A DNA stretch of 64,000 bases. It comes from Lamellibrachia satsuma (Eukaryota; Annelida; Polychaeta; Sabellida; Siboglinidae). Positions 31,790 through 44,469 of this stretch are shown here, in pieces. The DNA lies in contig BSQZ01000022.1 of assembly GCA_033239005.1 (NCBI GenBank), positions 4,621,001 to 4,685,000 on the forward strand, written 5' to 3'. The notes below the pieces were generated by a model, which saw nothing but the letters and a program-made list of their open reading frames with translations, had not been told where the DNA came from and did not search any database. Made by a program: the position numbers and the translations under genes. Each line of letters starts with the position of its first letter. Within the stretch, counting starts at the first letter, position 1.

Positions 31790-32125
31790 AATACTGTTAT
31801 CAAATAAACAGTTTCTGTTAATCAGTAATAGATTTATTATGGCTGATCGGGACAAAACTTCGCCAGGTCATCCAGTGGGCCTTTCAAATGGACGTGGGGT
31901 GGTGGTAAAAATTTCAATCAGAAGTTGTAATGGTGAAATTAGTGGAATTCTCTTCCTCAGATGGGTTGGCAATAATCTCACATAAAGGCTTCATCACTTC
32001 ATGCCACCCCATTCCTTTTTCCTCTGTGCACTGTCAACGTTTGATGGCAGTGTCTCCTATCTGAGGCCAACACAGGCTGGGCAATACCTGCATTGGATAA
32101 TTAAATGTGCCCTGTTTGTCAGACG
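31790..32125 (+). repeat. Second copy of the ~340-bp dispersed repeat
   Basis: Parallel to 30,787-31,130. Its 3' part (TTGATGGCAGTGTCTCC ... GGCTGGGCAA ... AATTAAATGTGCCCTG) recurs at 36,845-36,960 and, in pieces, at 33,790-33,895 and 4,998-5,040. Confidence 0.75.
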
Positions 32126-32296
32126 TCTTTTGAATTTGGATTTAAAAAATTAATAAATTAACTACTGTTGAGTGGACAACCGATGTTGGTGTCGTGGATC
32201 GACAGCTTGACATAGGCATAGCAGCCTATTTATTATGTCTGCAACAGACGTATTACACTTGGTAAAACGTCTGCGCATTGAGGGCCTCTACTCAAA

Positions 32297-32845
32297 GGAT
32301 AACCCAACTTTGCAGATTACGGTGTTCTGCAATCATTTGGGCCTGGCTTATTAGTTCATAGGGATGCCCACAAGGCAGTCCAAGAGACGACAGTAGTGGC
32401 GAGTCTGTCTCCAGCACTAACCGGTACAGGTCAATACGACGAGCTAGTTCAGCAAACCCTGCTGCTATCGCTGATTTGTGGGTAGTGTAGCAGTGGATCC
32501 ACTGGTTGGGGTGCGTGTTTGTCCCTGAGTATGGCTGCTGCCTCGCGCATGACGTCTGACATAGAATGTCGATTATTCACACGCAGGTGAAGCACATGTG
32601 GTTTCTTCAACTGGTGGGCCAGTGTAACTTGCTGTTGAAACAGCAGTCGTTGACCAGGCAGCGAGTGGGCAGGCTCTGTATAGTCGAGGCCACATTCCCC
32701 TATCGCACAGCAGTCACGACTGTGTATCCTGGCCTCTAGCGTGCTCCAGGCCCGCTCTGTGATTGACTTTGCCAGCCGAGGGTGTGCACCATAGGTGGTT
32801 TTAACCACCGCTGTCTTATGGTTGACCCCTCATGGCTGGTTGGGC
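32297..32845 (-). pseudogene. TatD-related metal-dependent DNase relic
   Basis: The minus-strand frame 32,845-32,449 has YGAHPR, AIGECGLDYTEP and FQQQVTLAHQLKKPHVLHLR. A second frame, 32,515-32,297, continues with QWIHCYTTHKSA and RLVLETDSPLL. These are the ordered TatD motifs (metal-binding His, Glu, His, His and the ETDSP Asp). Known role: 3'-5' DNase, with TATDN-type homologues in animals. The N-terminal HxH segment is not found, the two parts are in different frames, and the spacing between HCYT and LETDSP is about 20-25 residues shorter than I expect. It is a broken gene or a decayed retrocopy. Its 5' part overlaps the 162-bp tandem duplication. Confidence 0.65.
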
Positions 32846-33042
32846 CCAGTCTCCAGGAAACACTGCGGCTAGGTCAATGGACTGTGTATCCTGGCCTCTA
32901 GCGTGCTCCAGGCCCGCTCTGTGATTGACTTAGCCAGCCGGGGGTGTGCACCATAGGTGGTTTTAACCACCGCTGTCTTATGGTTGACCCCTCATGCCTG
33001 GTTGGGCCCAGTCTCCAGGAAACACTGCGGCTAGGTCAATGG
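32719..33042 (+). repeat. Tandem duplication, 2 x 162 bp
   Basis: 32,719-32,880 and 32,881-33,042 are nearly identical (start ACTGTGTATCCTGGCCTCTA, end GCGGCTAGGTCAATGG). The duplicated segment includes the 5' part of the TatD-like frame. Confidence 0.9.
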
Positions 33043-33607
33043 AGAGGGAGTATCTCTCCGCACTGTCCCGCTGATAGGAAGCCAAAGCCGCCTCCCATGC
33101 ATGGGATTCTCCTCGAAATCAAAGGGAAACGACCATACTTCCGGGTTGTTTCTTCTAGCTTGCATCTCCCTTGACTTCAGGAGGAGAAGGTGACTGTGCA
33201 TCTACAGCAGCCACCTGTACTTGGCTTGGGCTCTGGGATGAGGCTGATGGCACTAGACACTCCTGATACAACTCCCGCCCCTCGGGCGATTGTTCAACCA
33301 GCATCCTACTGATGCTAATCCAATTTAGGAGTGCCACCAGGTGATTAGGGGGGCTGAACTGGGGAGCATCAGGAGTGATGGGCTGAACTGTGTGCCACTT
33401 CTGTTAGCATGACTCATTGGGCCGTACTGGTCTGGTCAGTCTGGACCGGGTACCAATTCTTACTCTTAAAGAGCATGACTATCTCCTTGAAGGTGTGTTG
33501 GGGAACTATTATCCACGTTCCCTCGACTAGTTCTAGCCAGAAGTTACTCATCCCCAGGCATTTCAACTCACCTTGGGTGAGGGGGCGAGTGTTAACTTCT
33601 AACCCTG
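33043..33607. other. No recognisable gene
   Basis: GC-moderate DNA with short open frames on both strands and no family resemblance. Confidence 0.35.
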
Positions 33608-33680
33608 GATGTCCTTGATGCTACTCGATGCTGGCTGTGGGGGTCTGTGTGGCACACATTGTGAACTCATGATGCTATCA
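33608..33680 (-). pseudogene. Scrap of the SWIM/YqaJ element
   Basis: GTCCTTGATGCTACTCGATG ... GGTCTGTGTGGCACACATTG parallels 1,788-1,862, the segment encoding CHTDHSQPAPSTIKD in the relic at 1,354-2,785. This indicates that the gene family is itself dispersed. Confidence 0.55.
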
Positions 33681-33712
33681 CCCTGTCAGTTCTGGACTTG
33701 GACCAGTCACGA

Positions 33713-33776
33713 GTTGGCCTGAGCCCTTGTGGCCTGAGCCCTTGTGGCCTGAACCCTTATGGCCTGAGCCGTTGTT
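33713..33776 (+). repeat. 15-bp repeat x 4
   Basis: TGGCCTGAGCCCTTG repeats four times with small changes, followed by a piece of the dispersed repeat (33,785-33,895). Confidence 0.85.
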
Positions 33777-33895
33777 ACCTTCTTCACTTCCTCAGCCAGG
33801 TTGGCCATAATCTCACATAAAGGCATGATCTCTTCATGCCACCCCATTCCTCTATGCACTGTCTATGTTTGATGGCAGTATCTCCTATCTGCCTC

Positions 33896-34590
33896 TGTGA
33901 TACTTCCGATGGTAGAAATAGCTCTCATCAATTTCAACAACAATAGGGCTTCCAGTAAGTGGCAGTGGGTGGTTCCTTGTGATTCGATATATTCAAGTGC
34001 CATATCACGTCCTGCATAGCGATCTCCATCACCCAGGTGAAACAACAGCCACATAAGTTTCCTGAGTGGAAGGTTACTCTTGAAGAAAGATTGGAGCCGA
34101 ATGTTCCGTCTCTCCCCTCAAAGTCGACACATCGGAACCCGTCAGTGACATCTCACTGCGTGTCGAGTGTGCATGCGATCCCACAACAAGTATTCCAGTG
34201 GTTGTTGCGCAGTAGTCGGCAGCGAGCCAGGCACTCCACCTGAAGCTTGATGTCCTGGAGCATCAAGCTGAGCTGGAGTGAACCCAACTCCTCCACTGAC
34301 ATCACTTGAACCGTCAAACTTGTATTCGGCGGCACAGTGTGCGCAGTGTTCGCTGGTCGACCGGCCATCGTGGAAATGACGAATCTGTTTGTACCTCACT
34401 CTGTCTCTCATACTTGTAGGTTCATAGATCGCAATCTTAAAATATACATGAAATTATGATGCCAATGGAATTTATATACTCACTGTTTTGCATGCTACAC
34501 AACTCCGCCAAATTAATGCCCGTGCGTAGCAACCCTAAGCATTCTAAAGTCCGTGTATGGCAGGCTGATAGGGCCATAAACGCTGTAAAC
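33896..34590. other. No gene I can name; short overlapping frames
   Basis: Minus-strand frames at 34,054-33,863 (LFHLGDGDRYAGRDMALEY) and 34,411-34,142 (EHCAHCAAEYKFDGSSDVS) look moderately protein-like, but I recognise no domain. They could be exons or relics of an unknown gene. Confidence 0.25.
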
Positions 34591-34609
34591 GTTACGCATT
34601 CAATTATAT

Positions 34610-34800
34610 CTCGACGTTTTGAGATATCAACCAGTGAGGACTTGAAGAAATTAACGTGTTAATATATCAACCAATGAGGACTCAAAGAAATTAACGCGTT
34701 GAGTTATGTCTGAACACGTTGAGATATCAACCAATGAGATCTCAAAGAAATTAACGCATTGACACGTTGAATTATCAACCAATGAGGACTTGATAGTTAT
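34610..34800 (+). repeat. Degenerate ~45-60-bp repeat x 4
   Basis: TATCAACCA(A/G)TGAG(G/A)(A/T)CT recurs at about 34,625, 34,667, 34,726 and 34,772, followed in three copies by a GAAATTAACG motif. Confidence 0.65.
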
Positions 34801-34888
34801 TATATTATTCTATGGTTTTGTAATATTTAGCTGCTTTATATTAACCAACAAGCATACCTTCTACTTCAGTCAGAAATAAACAACTTGT

Positions 34889-35343
34889 TATGGGCACGGA
34901 CCACAATTAGAATCCGTCCGCCATTACATAGATAAAGAGTCACAAGGATAAAATTAATTGTGCAGTTAGGGTTTATTTGTGAAAGCAGAAATTGTGTGGA
35001 TGAGTGAGTGGAAGTGATGGTTTTGTGCACAGTAGCATCTAAGCTTTGAAATGATGTAAATTGTCAGTAGGTATACCAGTTGTGTAAGGACACAGTGGCT
35101 GTTAGGCAGGATGTACTCATATTTTGGAAACCGGGGAATGTCATTGCAGAAATGCAGGGGTGTCATGCGGTGAAGCAATTTGTGCGAAAAGGAGGTATAT
35201 CGTTTTCACGAATTTCACACACCTGGTGTCTTAGTGGGTCTGTCATGTGCTGTGAAATAAAAAAATTGTAGGATAAATTTTCAATGTAGGCGCAAGAACG
35301 TTATAATGGTCGTCTATGGGAAAATTTACTGTGGTCCGTGCCC
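34889..35343. mobile_element. MITE-like element with 14-bp terminal inverted repeats
   Basis: Left end GGGCACGGACCACA (34,889-34,902) is the exact inverse complement of the right end TGTGGTCCGTGCCC (35,330-35,343). The 455-bp body has no coding capacity. A diverged copy lies in every U5 snRNA repeat unit (46,195-46,635 and so on), where the right end is GTATGTGGTACGTGCCC and the left end is shortened to TACCACAGTCAGA. I could not fix a target-site duplication. A non-autonomous DNA transposon is the likeliest reading. Confidence 0.72.
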
Positions 35344-36149
35344 AATATGAAATTTAGACTGGCTAAAGGCAATGCATCACGGCAAAACAAGCATGGATGA
35401 CATTTTTGTGAGAAAATATAGGCGTAAAATTTAGTCTAACACTGTCTTTTCCATTTCCCAGCATTACCACCAGAAGCTGGAAATTTCACACATACGACAC
35501 CGTACTGTGTTAGCCTATATACTCTTTTACAACACCCAGTCCATAACATGCAGCTGCCATTGCATTGACGACAGTTCTTGTACATAGATTAATGTACGTG
35601 CTACACCATAATTTACCAAACATTCCTAAACAACTAAGTTGTAGCCATGTTTGCAATGTCAGCTTGTGTGTTAATCCACAGCACATAATACTGGAGCCAC
35701 TGTTTGTAAACAACAATAGGAGAGGAAGAGGAAGAGGGAGAGGGAGAGAGCAGCATTGTTTCGGTCACTGTCATTACCCTCAGTGTATTTAGAAATTGTG
35801 CAATTGAAGCCAGTCAGATCATTACTCACCAGTTTGTGTGTTTTTGTGTGCTCCACTGCTTGCCTGTTTGTTTGTGTGTCCATCCTTCATTGTGGTCGCA
35901 GGGCTATGGGGTAATCCTCCCTTGAACTCCCCTCACATCCATGTGGGGGAGTGTGTGGCATGTAATCCTCCTGGTGCCAAACGTGTGGCAGAGTTTATCA
36001 TTAAGAAATATCAAACAGGACATATGGCATGTCACATGTGACAAATGTATGTGTGATCATCAGTAGATCTGTCACGCAGGAAGTAAGGGTGGTCACTGGA
36101 AGAGTGAGTTACTGACTTCTTCTGTTTTCTTTTCATAGCAGTTGTAGCT
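35344..36149. other. No gene; GA-rich microsatellite at 35,718-35,752
   Basis: GGAAGAGGAAGAGGGAGAGG lies within otherwise unremarkable DNA. Confidence 0.4.
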
Positions 36150-36720
36150 GTGCATTTTGTTTGTTTTAATGTTTCATCCAGCTGCCGCTTATGGTACTAT
36201 TTCTTTTGGACATCCTTTATCGTGTCACTGGTTGCTTGTATGCGCCTCTTAGATGAACGTGCAGCACTGAAGCGTTTCTACATGTTGTACCTTAGCCGTC
36301 TTCGCACAGAACTCTTACATCTGTATATCCTGTTGTATGTTGTTTCAAGTTGCATCTTTCTAACAGCTTTGTCCCTTGACGTTGTGACTGTAGTTCACGT
36401 TGTTAGGTAGAGAAGCACTCAACCCTCTGTTCAGGCCCTCATTTCGTTTTGTGTTAAGACACAGTTTTGTTAAGGCGAGTGCATTTTCCCCTAATCTTAG
36501 TTGCAGAATCTTTCTCAGTGTAATGCTGTTTCCACTGGTCATGTTGAGATAGTGGAGGGTATCTGCCTGCAGGTACATTGATTTTTTTCCACCCGTTTCC
36601 TTTCCCACCTGAGCAGACTACAGAGGAGTACCTGCATTTCTTGCAGTCACCTCCATAGCATAGCATCACTGATGCTACCTTTCTTGCATTACCATTGTGC
36701 ATTCTGTGCCCACATACAGA
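36150..36720 (-). pseudogene. Mutator-like transposase relic (C-terminal part)
   Basis: Minus strand: CSVCGHRMHNGNARK and GGDCKKCRYSSVVCSGGKGN (36,725-36,600), then, after a frame change, LHYLNMTSGNSITLRKILQL, RLGENALALTKLCLNTKRNE and GLNRGLSASLPNNV (36,580-36,390), followed by a basic Arg/Lys-rich stretch with in-frame stops. The order CxxC, CSGGKG, (L)NM, LG..A..LT.....T...E..NR..S...PKN.. fits my memory of the Mutator-like transposase domain found in many invertebrate ORFs. No DDE core is visible in this piece. Decayed. Confidence 0.5.
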
Positions 36721-36835
36721 GCAAACATTTTCCTCTGCTCTTTTTGTGTGATTGCTGTCGCCCCAGGAAACATTCGCTCACTGAATGTGGCCTTCGTGAC
36801 ATTTTGAAATAAAGCTTGTTCTAAGTGTGTAGTGT

Positions 36836-36990
36836 CTGCTTGTCAGTGCCCCGTTCCTTTACCCTCTGTGGACTGTCAGTGGTTGATGGCAGTGTCTCCG
36901 ATCTGAGGTCTACACAGGCTGGGCAACACCTGCATTGGGTAATTAAATGTGCCGTGTTCGCTTGGAAATTGGTTTTATGGCTACCAGTCG
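36836..36990 (+). repeat. Copy of the dispersed repeat
   Basis: TTGATGGCAGTGTCTCCGAT ... AATTAAATGTGCCGTGTTCG matches 32,035-32,115 and, at its end, 4,998-5,040. Confidence 0.75.
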
Positions 36991-38084
36991 GTCAGCATCC
37001 TAATTCTCAATTGAAAGACACACATCTTTATGTTAATTAGTTTTGCAGGTGGAAATTTGTGATTAAAAGAAATTATCCTTGACTCTGTTGGAATGCCATC
37101 TTCAGCTGTGCGACGAATCTTTCTAGGTTTGCATACAAGCTATTTAGCGATATGCGAGGATAATAGAGTTCGTGAACTCCCCCCCCCCCAGTTGTCTTGA
37201 TGGTCATTGATGGACTTCACCAGAGAATTCTCCTTTACACATTTTCTTTCTGGCTTCTCCAGAAGTGGTGATAAATTCTTGTAGAAGTAGTCCTTTGTGG
37301 CGGGGTGAAGCAACCGGAGGCTGCACTTGACCTACCAGGTTCACATTCAGGCGGTTTATTGCAAAGTAACATTTAACAAAATTAACAAGGAATTTGTGGC
37401 GTAAGAACTCGCCCACCCACCCCAGAAGCAGCTATACACACCACCACTTGCAACTGAGGGTAAAGTGCGCATCTCATTGAACTCACGGAAGAACATGAGC
37501 TTACAAAACTTTTAAGGCCATTATGTCCATATCACTTTCATCATCATTTGACGATGCAGTTTTTTGACCGGATCTTTTTACCTCTTTTACAGTAGTTTAC
37601 TGTCATGTTTCCAGTTTTCATAGGTTTGTTTGTTCCCAGTAGGGTCTGCTGCGGTTCCAGTGTGGGAGACTGGGAGTTGTCTACATGAAAGAGGGCGGAG
37701 AGGAACATTCCTGAAATTGTTAAATGCACAGAGCAAAAATAGATCAATCACAAACACGTAAATAAATGAGTTTTATTTCAGGACAAGAAACTACACCATT
37801 CGATTTTGCTTTATCAATTCACGCAAGTGGACAATGGACATTAGATACGGAATACCAAGAATGTGTTACTTTATTACCCGCTGTATCTATTGAGACCCAC
37901 TATTTCAGTTCCAGACTCGGAAGAGTGACAGTTACCCTTATGCACTAACACAGGCGGAGGTGAGACGAGTCATGGACATCGTGGTTCTGAGACAAGACCT
38001 GTGTCTAGCAGGGTGAGTATCTCCAGTGAGTTCATTGTCCCAGTCATGTGACGCTTGTATGTTGACACGAAGCAGGCTTCAATT
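36991..38084. other. No recognisable gene
   Basis: Contains a C-run at ~37,181-37,189 and short open frames without family resemblance. Confidence 0.35.
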
Positions 38085-38113
38085 TATATATGTATATATA
38101 TATATATAATTTA

Positions 38114-38157
<44 letters not shown>
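38085..38157 (+). repeat. (TA)n microsatellite
   Basis: Two TA runs separated by TTTATATATG. Confidence 0.95.
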
Positions 38158-38158
<1 letters not shown>

Positions 38159-38510
38159 CAGTATTACCTAAAACATTAAGAAACTAAACTATGGTTCTGC
38201 CTGTAATCTAAGATTACTGGCCAACAGGAGGCACACGCTTCTGAGTTTTTTTTTATTTTGGAGTCAGTACTTTTTCAACAATTGACAGGTACAATGCTCA
38301 ATAATCTGGTTTGCATATCATTCCCTAGAGACGCTATGCACACTAAAAGCTGGAAAGGTTATAACAGTGGCGCCACACTGTGAACTGGGTAGTAGTCTGA
38401 CTCCAAAATTTGTGTGCGGGCACCCAAATATGAGCACCAATTTGCCATGAACATGAATGCCTGCTTGTGTAGCGTGACTGAGAGGTGACAGTGAGTGGAG
38501 CCTTGTGTCT

Positions 38511-38572
38511 TGTTGTAGTCTCAACGTACAGCTCCAGCCGGGAGAGTCCAGGGCCAGTACACAGCCATGAGA
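38511..38572 (-). repeat. Inverted, diverged copy of the 152-bp repeat core
   Basis: CTTGTTGTAGTCTCAACGTA followed by CAGCTCCAGCCGGGAGAGTC is the reverse complement of the array core (GGAACTGTAGGTAGAGACTA, CAACAAG). It abuts the 64-bp minisatellite. A second such copy lies at 39,719-39,770. Confidence 0.6.
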
Positions 38573-38574
38573 CA

Positions 38575-39086
38575 CTTGTAGGGGAGACCGGGGCTAGTTG
38601 TAACACAGGTAAGTGTAACAGATGCGCTACAAACACAACTTGTAGGGGAGACCAGGGCTAGTTGTAACACAGGTAAGTGTAACAGACGCGCTACAGACAC
38701 AACTTGTAGGGGAGACCGGGGCTAGTTGTAACACAGGTAAGTGTAACAGACGCGCTACAGACACAACTTGTAGGGGAGACCGGGGCTAGTTGTAACACAG
38801 GTAAGTGTAACAGACGCGCTACAGACACAACTTGTAGGGGAGACCGGGGCTAGTTGTAACACAGGTAAGTGTAACAGACGCGCTACAGACACAACTTGTA
38901 GGGGAGACCGGGGCTAGTTGTAACACAGGTAAGTGTAACAGATGCGCTACAGACACAACTTGTAGGGGAGACCGGGGCTAGTTGTAACACAGGTAAGTGT
39001 AACAGACGCGCTACAGACACAACTTGTAGGGGAGACTGGGGCTAATTGTAACACAGGTAAGTGTAACAGACGCGCTACAGACACAA
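38575..39086 (+). repeat. 64-bp minisatellite x 8
   Basis: Starts at 38,575, 38,639, 38,703, 38,767, 38,831, 38,895, 38,959 and 39,023. Each unit runs CTTGTAGGGGAGACCGGGGC, TAGTTGTAACACAGGTAAGT, GTAACAGACGCGCTACAGAC, ACAA. Very low divergence, with the last copy most changed. Every unit contains CAGGTAAGT, a perfect metazoan 5' splice-site consensus. Confidence 0.95.
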
Positions 39087-41440
39087 CTTCTAATGCAAAT
39101 TATTTCACAAGGCAGCAGGATGTTCATCTATCGTTGTAAGCATGTCACAGTGTCTTTTAGATGGAAGATACTGTGCATGTTATTTGGTAGCAATACGGAA
39201 TATATCTGTAGCGGTATCAATACATACACCTGTCTTAGCATCCATCTCACATGCATCCACTGTGTGTGTATCCTGCCCGCTCACTCCAACACCCTCATCT
39301 CGTAGGAAGACGTCCACAATCATGCTCCACTATACTGGCTGTAGAAAACGCTACCCAACTTTGTTTAATCACCAACCTTATAAAGCAGACCTGTTTGTGT
39401 GACAGTTCCTCGCTGCCAGCCACGTGAATTTGCTTAGTTGAAATAACATTGGCAAACATTAAATTGATCGAAATCATCACGTCTAAGATTTCCGGCAGTC
39501 TCAGAAAGGATAAATGATGTTCCAGATTAATAAAACATTTTAAATTTTAGTGACGTTTCAGGATTTTTATAACGGCTATTACAACATCTGAGGGAGATAT
39601 TTGTGGTTTCTATTAAACAAGTTTACAATTCCAACTCTAATTCTGAATCATGCTATTTTTGTTACAACTAACCCTGGTTTCCCCTATGTTGACATGTTAT
39701 GTATGATTGGACACTTGTGTCTTGTTGTAGCCTCCACCTACAGCACTAGCTGGACGAGTGTAGGGCCGATTATGCTGCAGTTACAAAGCCATGACTCACT
39801 GACTGATGTGCAAGTGACCTGAGACCACTACAACTGTGAGAACAGTCGGCTGAAGACTATATACAGCACAAGATGCCATCCACATAGGTAAATATCTACA
39901 CATGATGTTTTCATGCGAGGTTTCACTTCAGAAAAAGAGGTGCACTTCTATTGGGTAGTGTGCTTCTGTTGGAAACTACTCTGTAGTAACATATGTGAGT
40001 AACATCGGGCAATGATAAATTATATTTCTTTTTGTAAATTTTTAGCTTAGAGCAATTGAAGGAATGATGCCTGCTTTGTCTATTTCCATACACCCATGCT
40101 TAATTTCTCTATATCCATATAACGACATCCTTGGTTTGGTAATTCCTGATGATAAGTTCTTGGAAAAAGAATATACGCAGAACCTACAAATTGTACAATC
40201 AAGTGTTACACTGTTACAATATTATACAAACGTTTTTTATCCACTAACGACCAGAATACAATATTTTTTCTGAAAAATGGATTGACATTCCAGTTTTTTT
40301 ATTTGATATGATTAACTATCAAGAATCATTTTTGGTGTTCGTTCCAAATATTTTTTGCCACTTTGCATGACCTTCATTGGTTATGTGACACGCCCATAGC
40401 GAACTCAGTTTCTTGAAAGATAATAATGTTAAAAATTGTTTCTAGGTATGACGTCTGAAGACAGTCAGCAAATGAACTTGCTTCAGTTGTCAAGTGGATC
40501 ATCCCCAATCAACACGGCACATGCTGAATTCTCACAGACTTGCTTGAGGAAAAATTATTCAACGATACTTACAACCAAGTGAACGGAGTTGACCTTTGTA
40601 GAACGCTTTAACCCACCCATCACTTTCTGCGAGATGGAACGAGATCATTTGCTGCTTTTGGTTGTACGCTTGTGGTACAAGGATTCTGGATCAATGATCC
40701 AACAAATTCGTCCAGTTGTTTTTGTCTGATGAACGCTATTTTACACAGAGAAAATGTGTGTTTCTACAAGGACATCGATCTAATCCACTGGACCATTTAC
40801 TAAGCGGTGGTGTGGTACACAATAAACCCCTTGCAACACATCTTTGTCTTAACCAAACTATCTTGGTTTGTTATTGTTTCGTAGCTGAAATAAGACTGGA
40901 CGCGAGGTTAGTGCATCCGTTTATTTGTATCGTTGCTGTTCCAGCGGGTTGTGTACTGCGTGATAAATAGTAATTTAATTGGTTTATATGTTTTTGTAAA
41001 CATTAATTTCAATGATAGTACCTTAATGTGGGAAATCAGAGAGATATTGTTGTAAGGAAATTCATTCGAGCTATTTACATAGAAATGTATTGTACAAGGT
41101 TATCCATGATTTTTTAAATTTGAAACACATTCGCTTCTCCCCCGGTCTAGCACAGTATTGTCTTGCTGGGTGCAATTAATGCAGATCTGGTTAGTCGGGC
41201 CTATATCGTTATACCGTTTGTAATGAACATCAAAATAAAAAAATTCATTAATTTATTACCATTCATGGTTAGTGTTTACATGCAGATCATTTTTAATGAA
41301 TTACACACAACATTTATTAAGCTGTGTCCAAACTACCAAGACATCTCCACGTTATACTTTTTGTTGGATTTGGATGAATATTCCCAAGTTAATGCTTCCT
41401 CTGTCTAATTTAAGATTAGGGAGTTTGCAAAAGCAATGCT
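39087..41440. other. No recognisable gene; one inverted 152-bp core copy at 39,719-39,770
   Basis: AT-rich DNA with scattered short frames on both strands. TCTTGTTGTAGCCTCCACCT at 39,719 is the only repeat I can place. Confidence 0.4.
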
Positions 41441-42857
41441 AACCAGGCCAAGGCACCGACCCACCAACATAACAACACTAAATGACTATCCTTGTCTCTA
41501 ACTAGGCCAAGGCACCGACCCACCAACATAACAGCACTAAATGACTATCCTTGTCTCTAACCAGGCCAAGGCACCGACCCACCAACATAACAACACTAAA
41601 TGACTATCCTTGTCTCTAACTAGGCCAAGGCACCGACCCACCAGTATAACAACACTAAATGACTATCCTTGTCTCTAACTAGGCCAAGGCACTGACTCAC
41701 CAATATAACAACTCTAAATGACCATCCTTGTCTCTAACCAGGCCAAGGCACCGACCCACCAGTATAACAGCACTAAATGACTATCCTTGTCTCTAACCAG
41801 GCCAAGGCACCGACTCACCAGTATAACAACTCTAAATGACTATCCTTGTCTCTAACCAGGCCAAGGCACCAACCCACCAGTATAACAGCACTAAATGACT
41901 ATCCTTGTCTCTAACTAGGCCAAGGCACCGACTCACCAATATAACAACTCTAAATGACTATCCTTGTCTCTAACCAGGCCAAGGCACCGACTCACCAATA
42001 TAACTGCACTAAATGACTATCCTTGTCTCTAACCAGGCCAAGGCACCGACTCACCAATATAACAACACTAAATGACTATCCTTGTCTCTAACCAGGCCAA
42101 GGCACCGACTCACCAATATAACAATACTAAATGACTATCCTTGTCTCTAACCAGGCCAAGGCACCGACTCACCAATATAACAACACTAAATGACTATCCT
42201 TGTCTCTAACCAGGCCAAGGCACCGACTCACCAATATAACAACACTAAATGACTATCCTTGTCTCTAACTAGGCCAAGGCACTGACTCACCAACATAACA
42301 ACACTAAATGACTATCCTTGTCTCTAACCAGGCCAAGGCACCGACTCACCAATATAACAACACTAAATGACTATCCTTGTCTCTAACTAGGCCAAGGCAC
42401 TGACTCACCAACATAACAACACTAAATGACTATCCTTGTCTCTAACCAGGCCAAGGCACCGATTCACCAAAATAACAACACTAAATGACTATCCTTGTCT
42501 CTAACCAGGCCAAGGCACCGACTCACCAATATAACAACACTAAATGACTATCCTTGTCTCTAACTAGGCCAAGGCACCGACTCACCAAAATAACAACACT
42601 AAATGACTATCCTTGTCTCTAACTAGGCCAAGGCACCGACTCACCAAAATAACAACACTAAATGACTATCCTTATCTCTAACCAGGCCAAGGCACCGACT
42701 CACCAATATAACAACACTAAATGACTATCCTTGTCTCTAACTAGGCCAAGGCACCGACTCACCAAAATAACAACACTAAATGACTATCCTTGTCTCTAAC
42801 CAGGCCAAGGCACCGACTCACCAAAATAACAACACTAAATGACTATCCTTGCCCCTA
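41441..42857 (+). repeat. 59-bp minisatellite x 24
   Basis: Unit AACCAGGCCAAGGCACCGAC, TCACCAATATAACAACACTA, AATGACTATCCTTGTCTCT. Variants alternate (AACTAGG/AACCAGG, ACCCACC/ACTCACC, CAATATAAC/CAAAATAAC) in blocks, a sign of stepwise expansion. There are no unique spacers between copies. Confidence 0.95.
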
Positions 42858-43782
<925 letters not shown>

Positions 43783-43985
43783 ACTCGAGACTAACCACCC
43801 CACTTCATGTACCTGTACCACTCCTAACAGCCCCCTAACTCGAGACTATCCACCCTACTTCATGTACCAGTACCCCTCCTAACAGCCCCCTAACCCGAGA
43901 CCAACCACCCCACTTCGTGTACATGTACCCGTCCAAACAGCCCTGTAGCTCGGATATGTCCACCCCATTTCATGTTCACTCATTC
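43783..43985 (+). repeat. 55-bp minisatellite x ~4
   Basis: ACTCGAGACTAACCACCCCA-type starts at 43,783, 43,838, 43,893 and ~43,947, each followed by CTTCATGTAC and an AACAGCCCC segment. The last copy is diverged. Confidence 0.85.
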
Positions 43986-44469
43986 GCTGATAAAAAAACC
44001 AACCGCACGACATATTGTAGTGATAGGCGGGGGTATTTATTTGTTATAATGTTATAAATAAATGCTGAACAGCGGACGAAAAAGAGTTATAGTATTTAAT
44101 AATAATATAATTCCTGGAATACTATTTAAATCCAAATTATATAATGAAATGAAATTATATTTAAATTGGTCGTGGAACAAGAACAACAACCTCTCACAAT
44201 GCAACAGTTCAGCAGTAAAACGTTGTGACGAGAAAACTTTCCATAAGAACGCTCCTCCAAACGTGTTCATAACCAAGAACGTGCTCGGGACGGTCAAGTA
44301 ACGTTTTGTTAGCTCGATCGCTGCTTGATTCGGTCACGTAATCAAACTAGGACGTCCTAGTTTAGGTAGCGTCTCAAAAAAACATCGCCGCGCAAGTTGT
44401 ATAGCTGTCACGTGAGGTGCACCCCGGGGTCTAATACTCCTCCCCACCCTCCTACCAGGTTTGTTAACC
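43986..44469. other. No recognisable gene
   Basis: Two overlapping opposite-strand open frames (44,052-44,301) show no known motif. GC rises near 44,380-44,440. Confidence 0.3.

Noticed and set aside
41441..42857. CRISPR-like array
   Set aside because: The 59-bp units are directly adjacent, with no unique spacers. The genome is eukaryotic.
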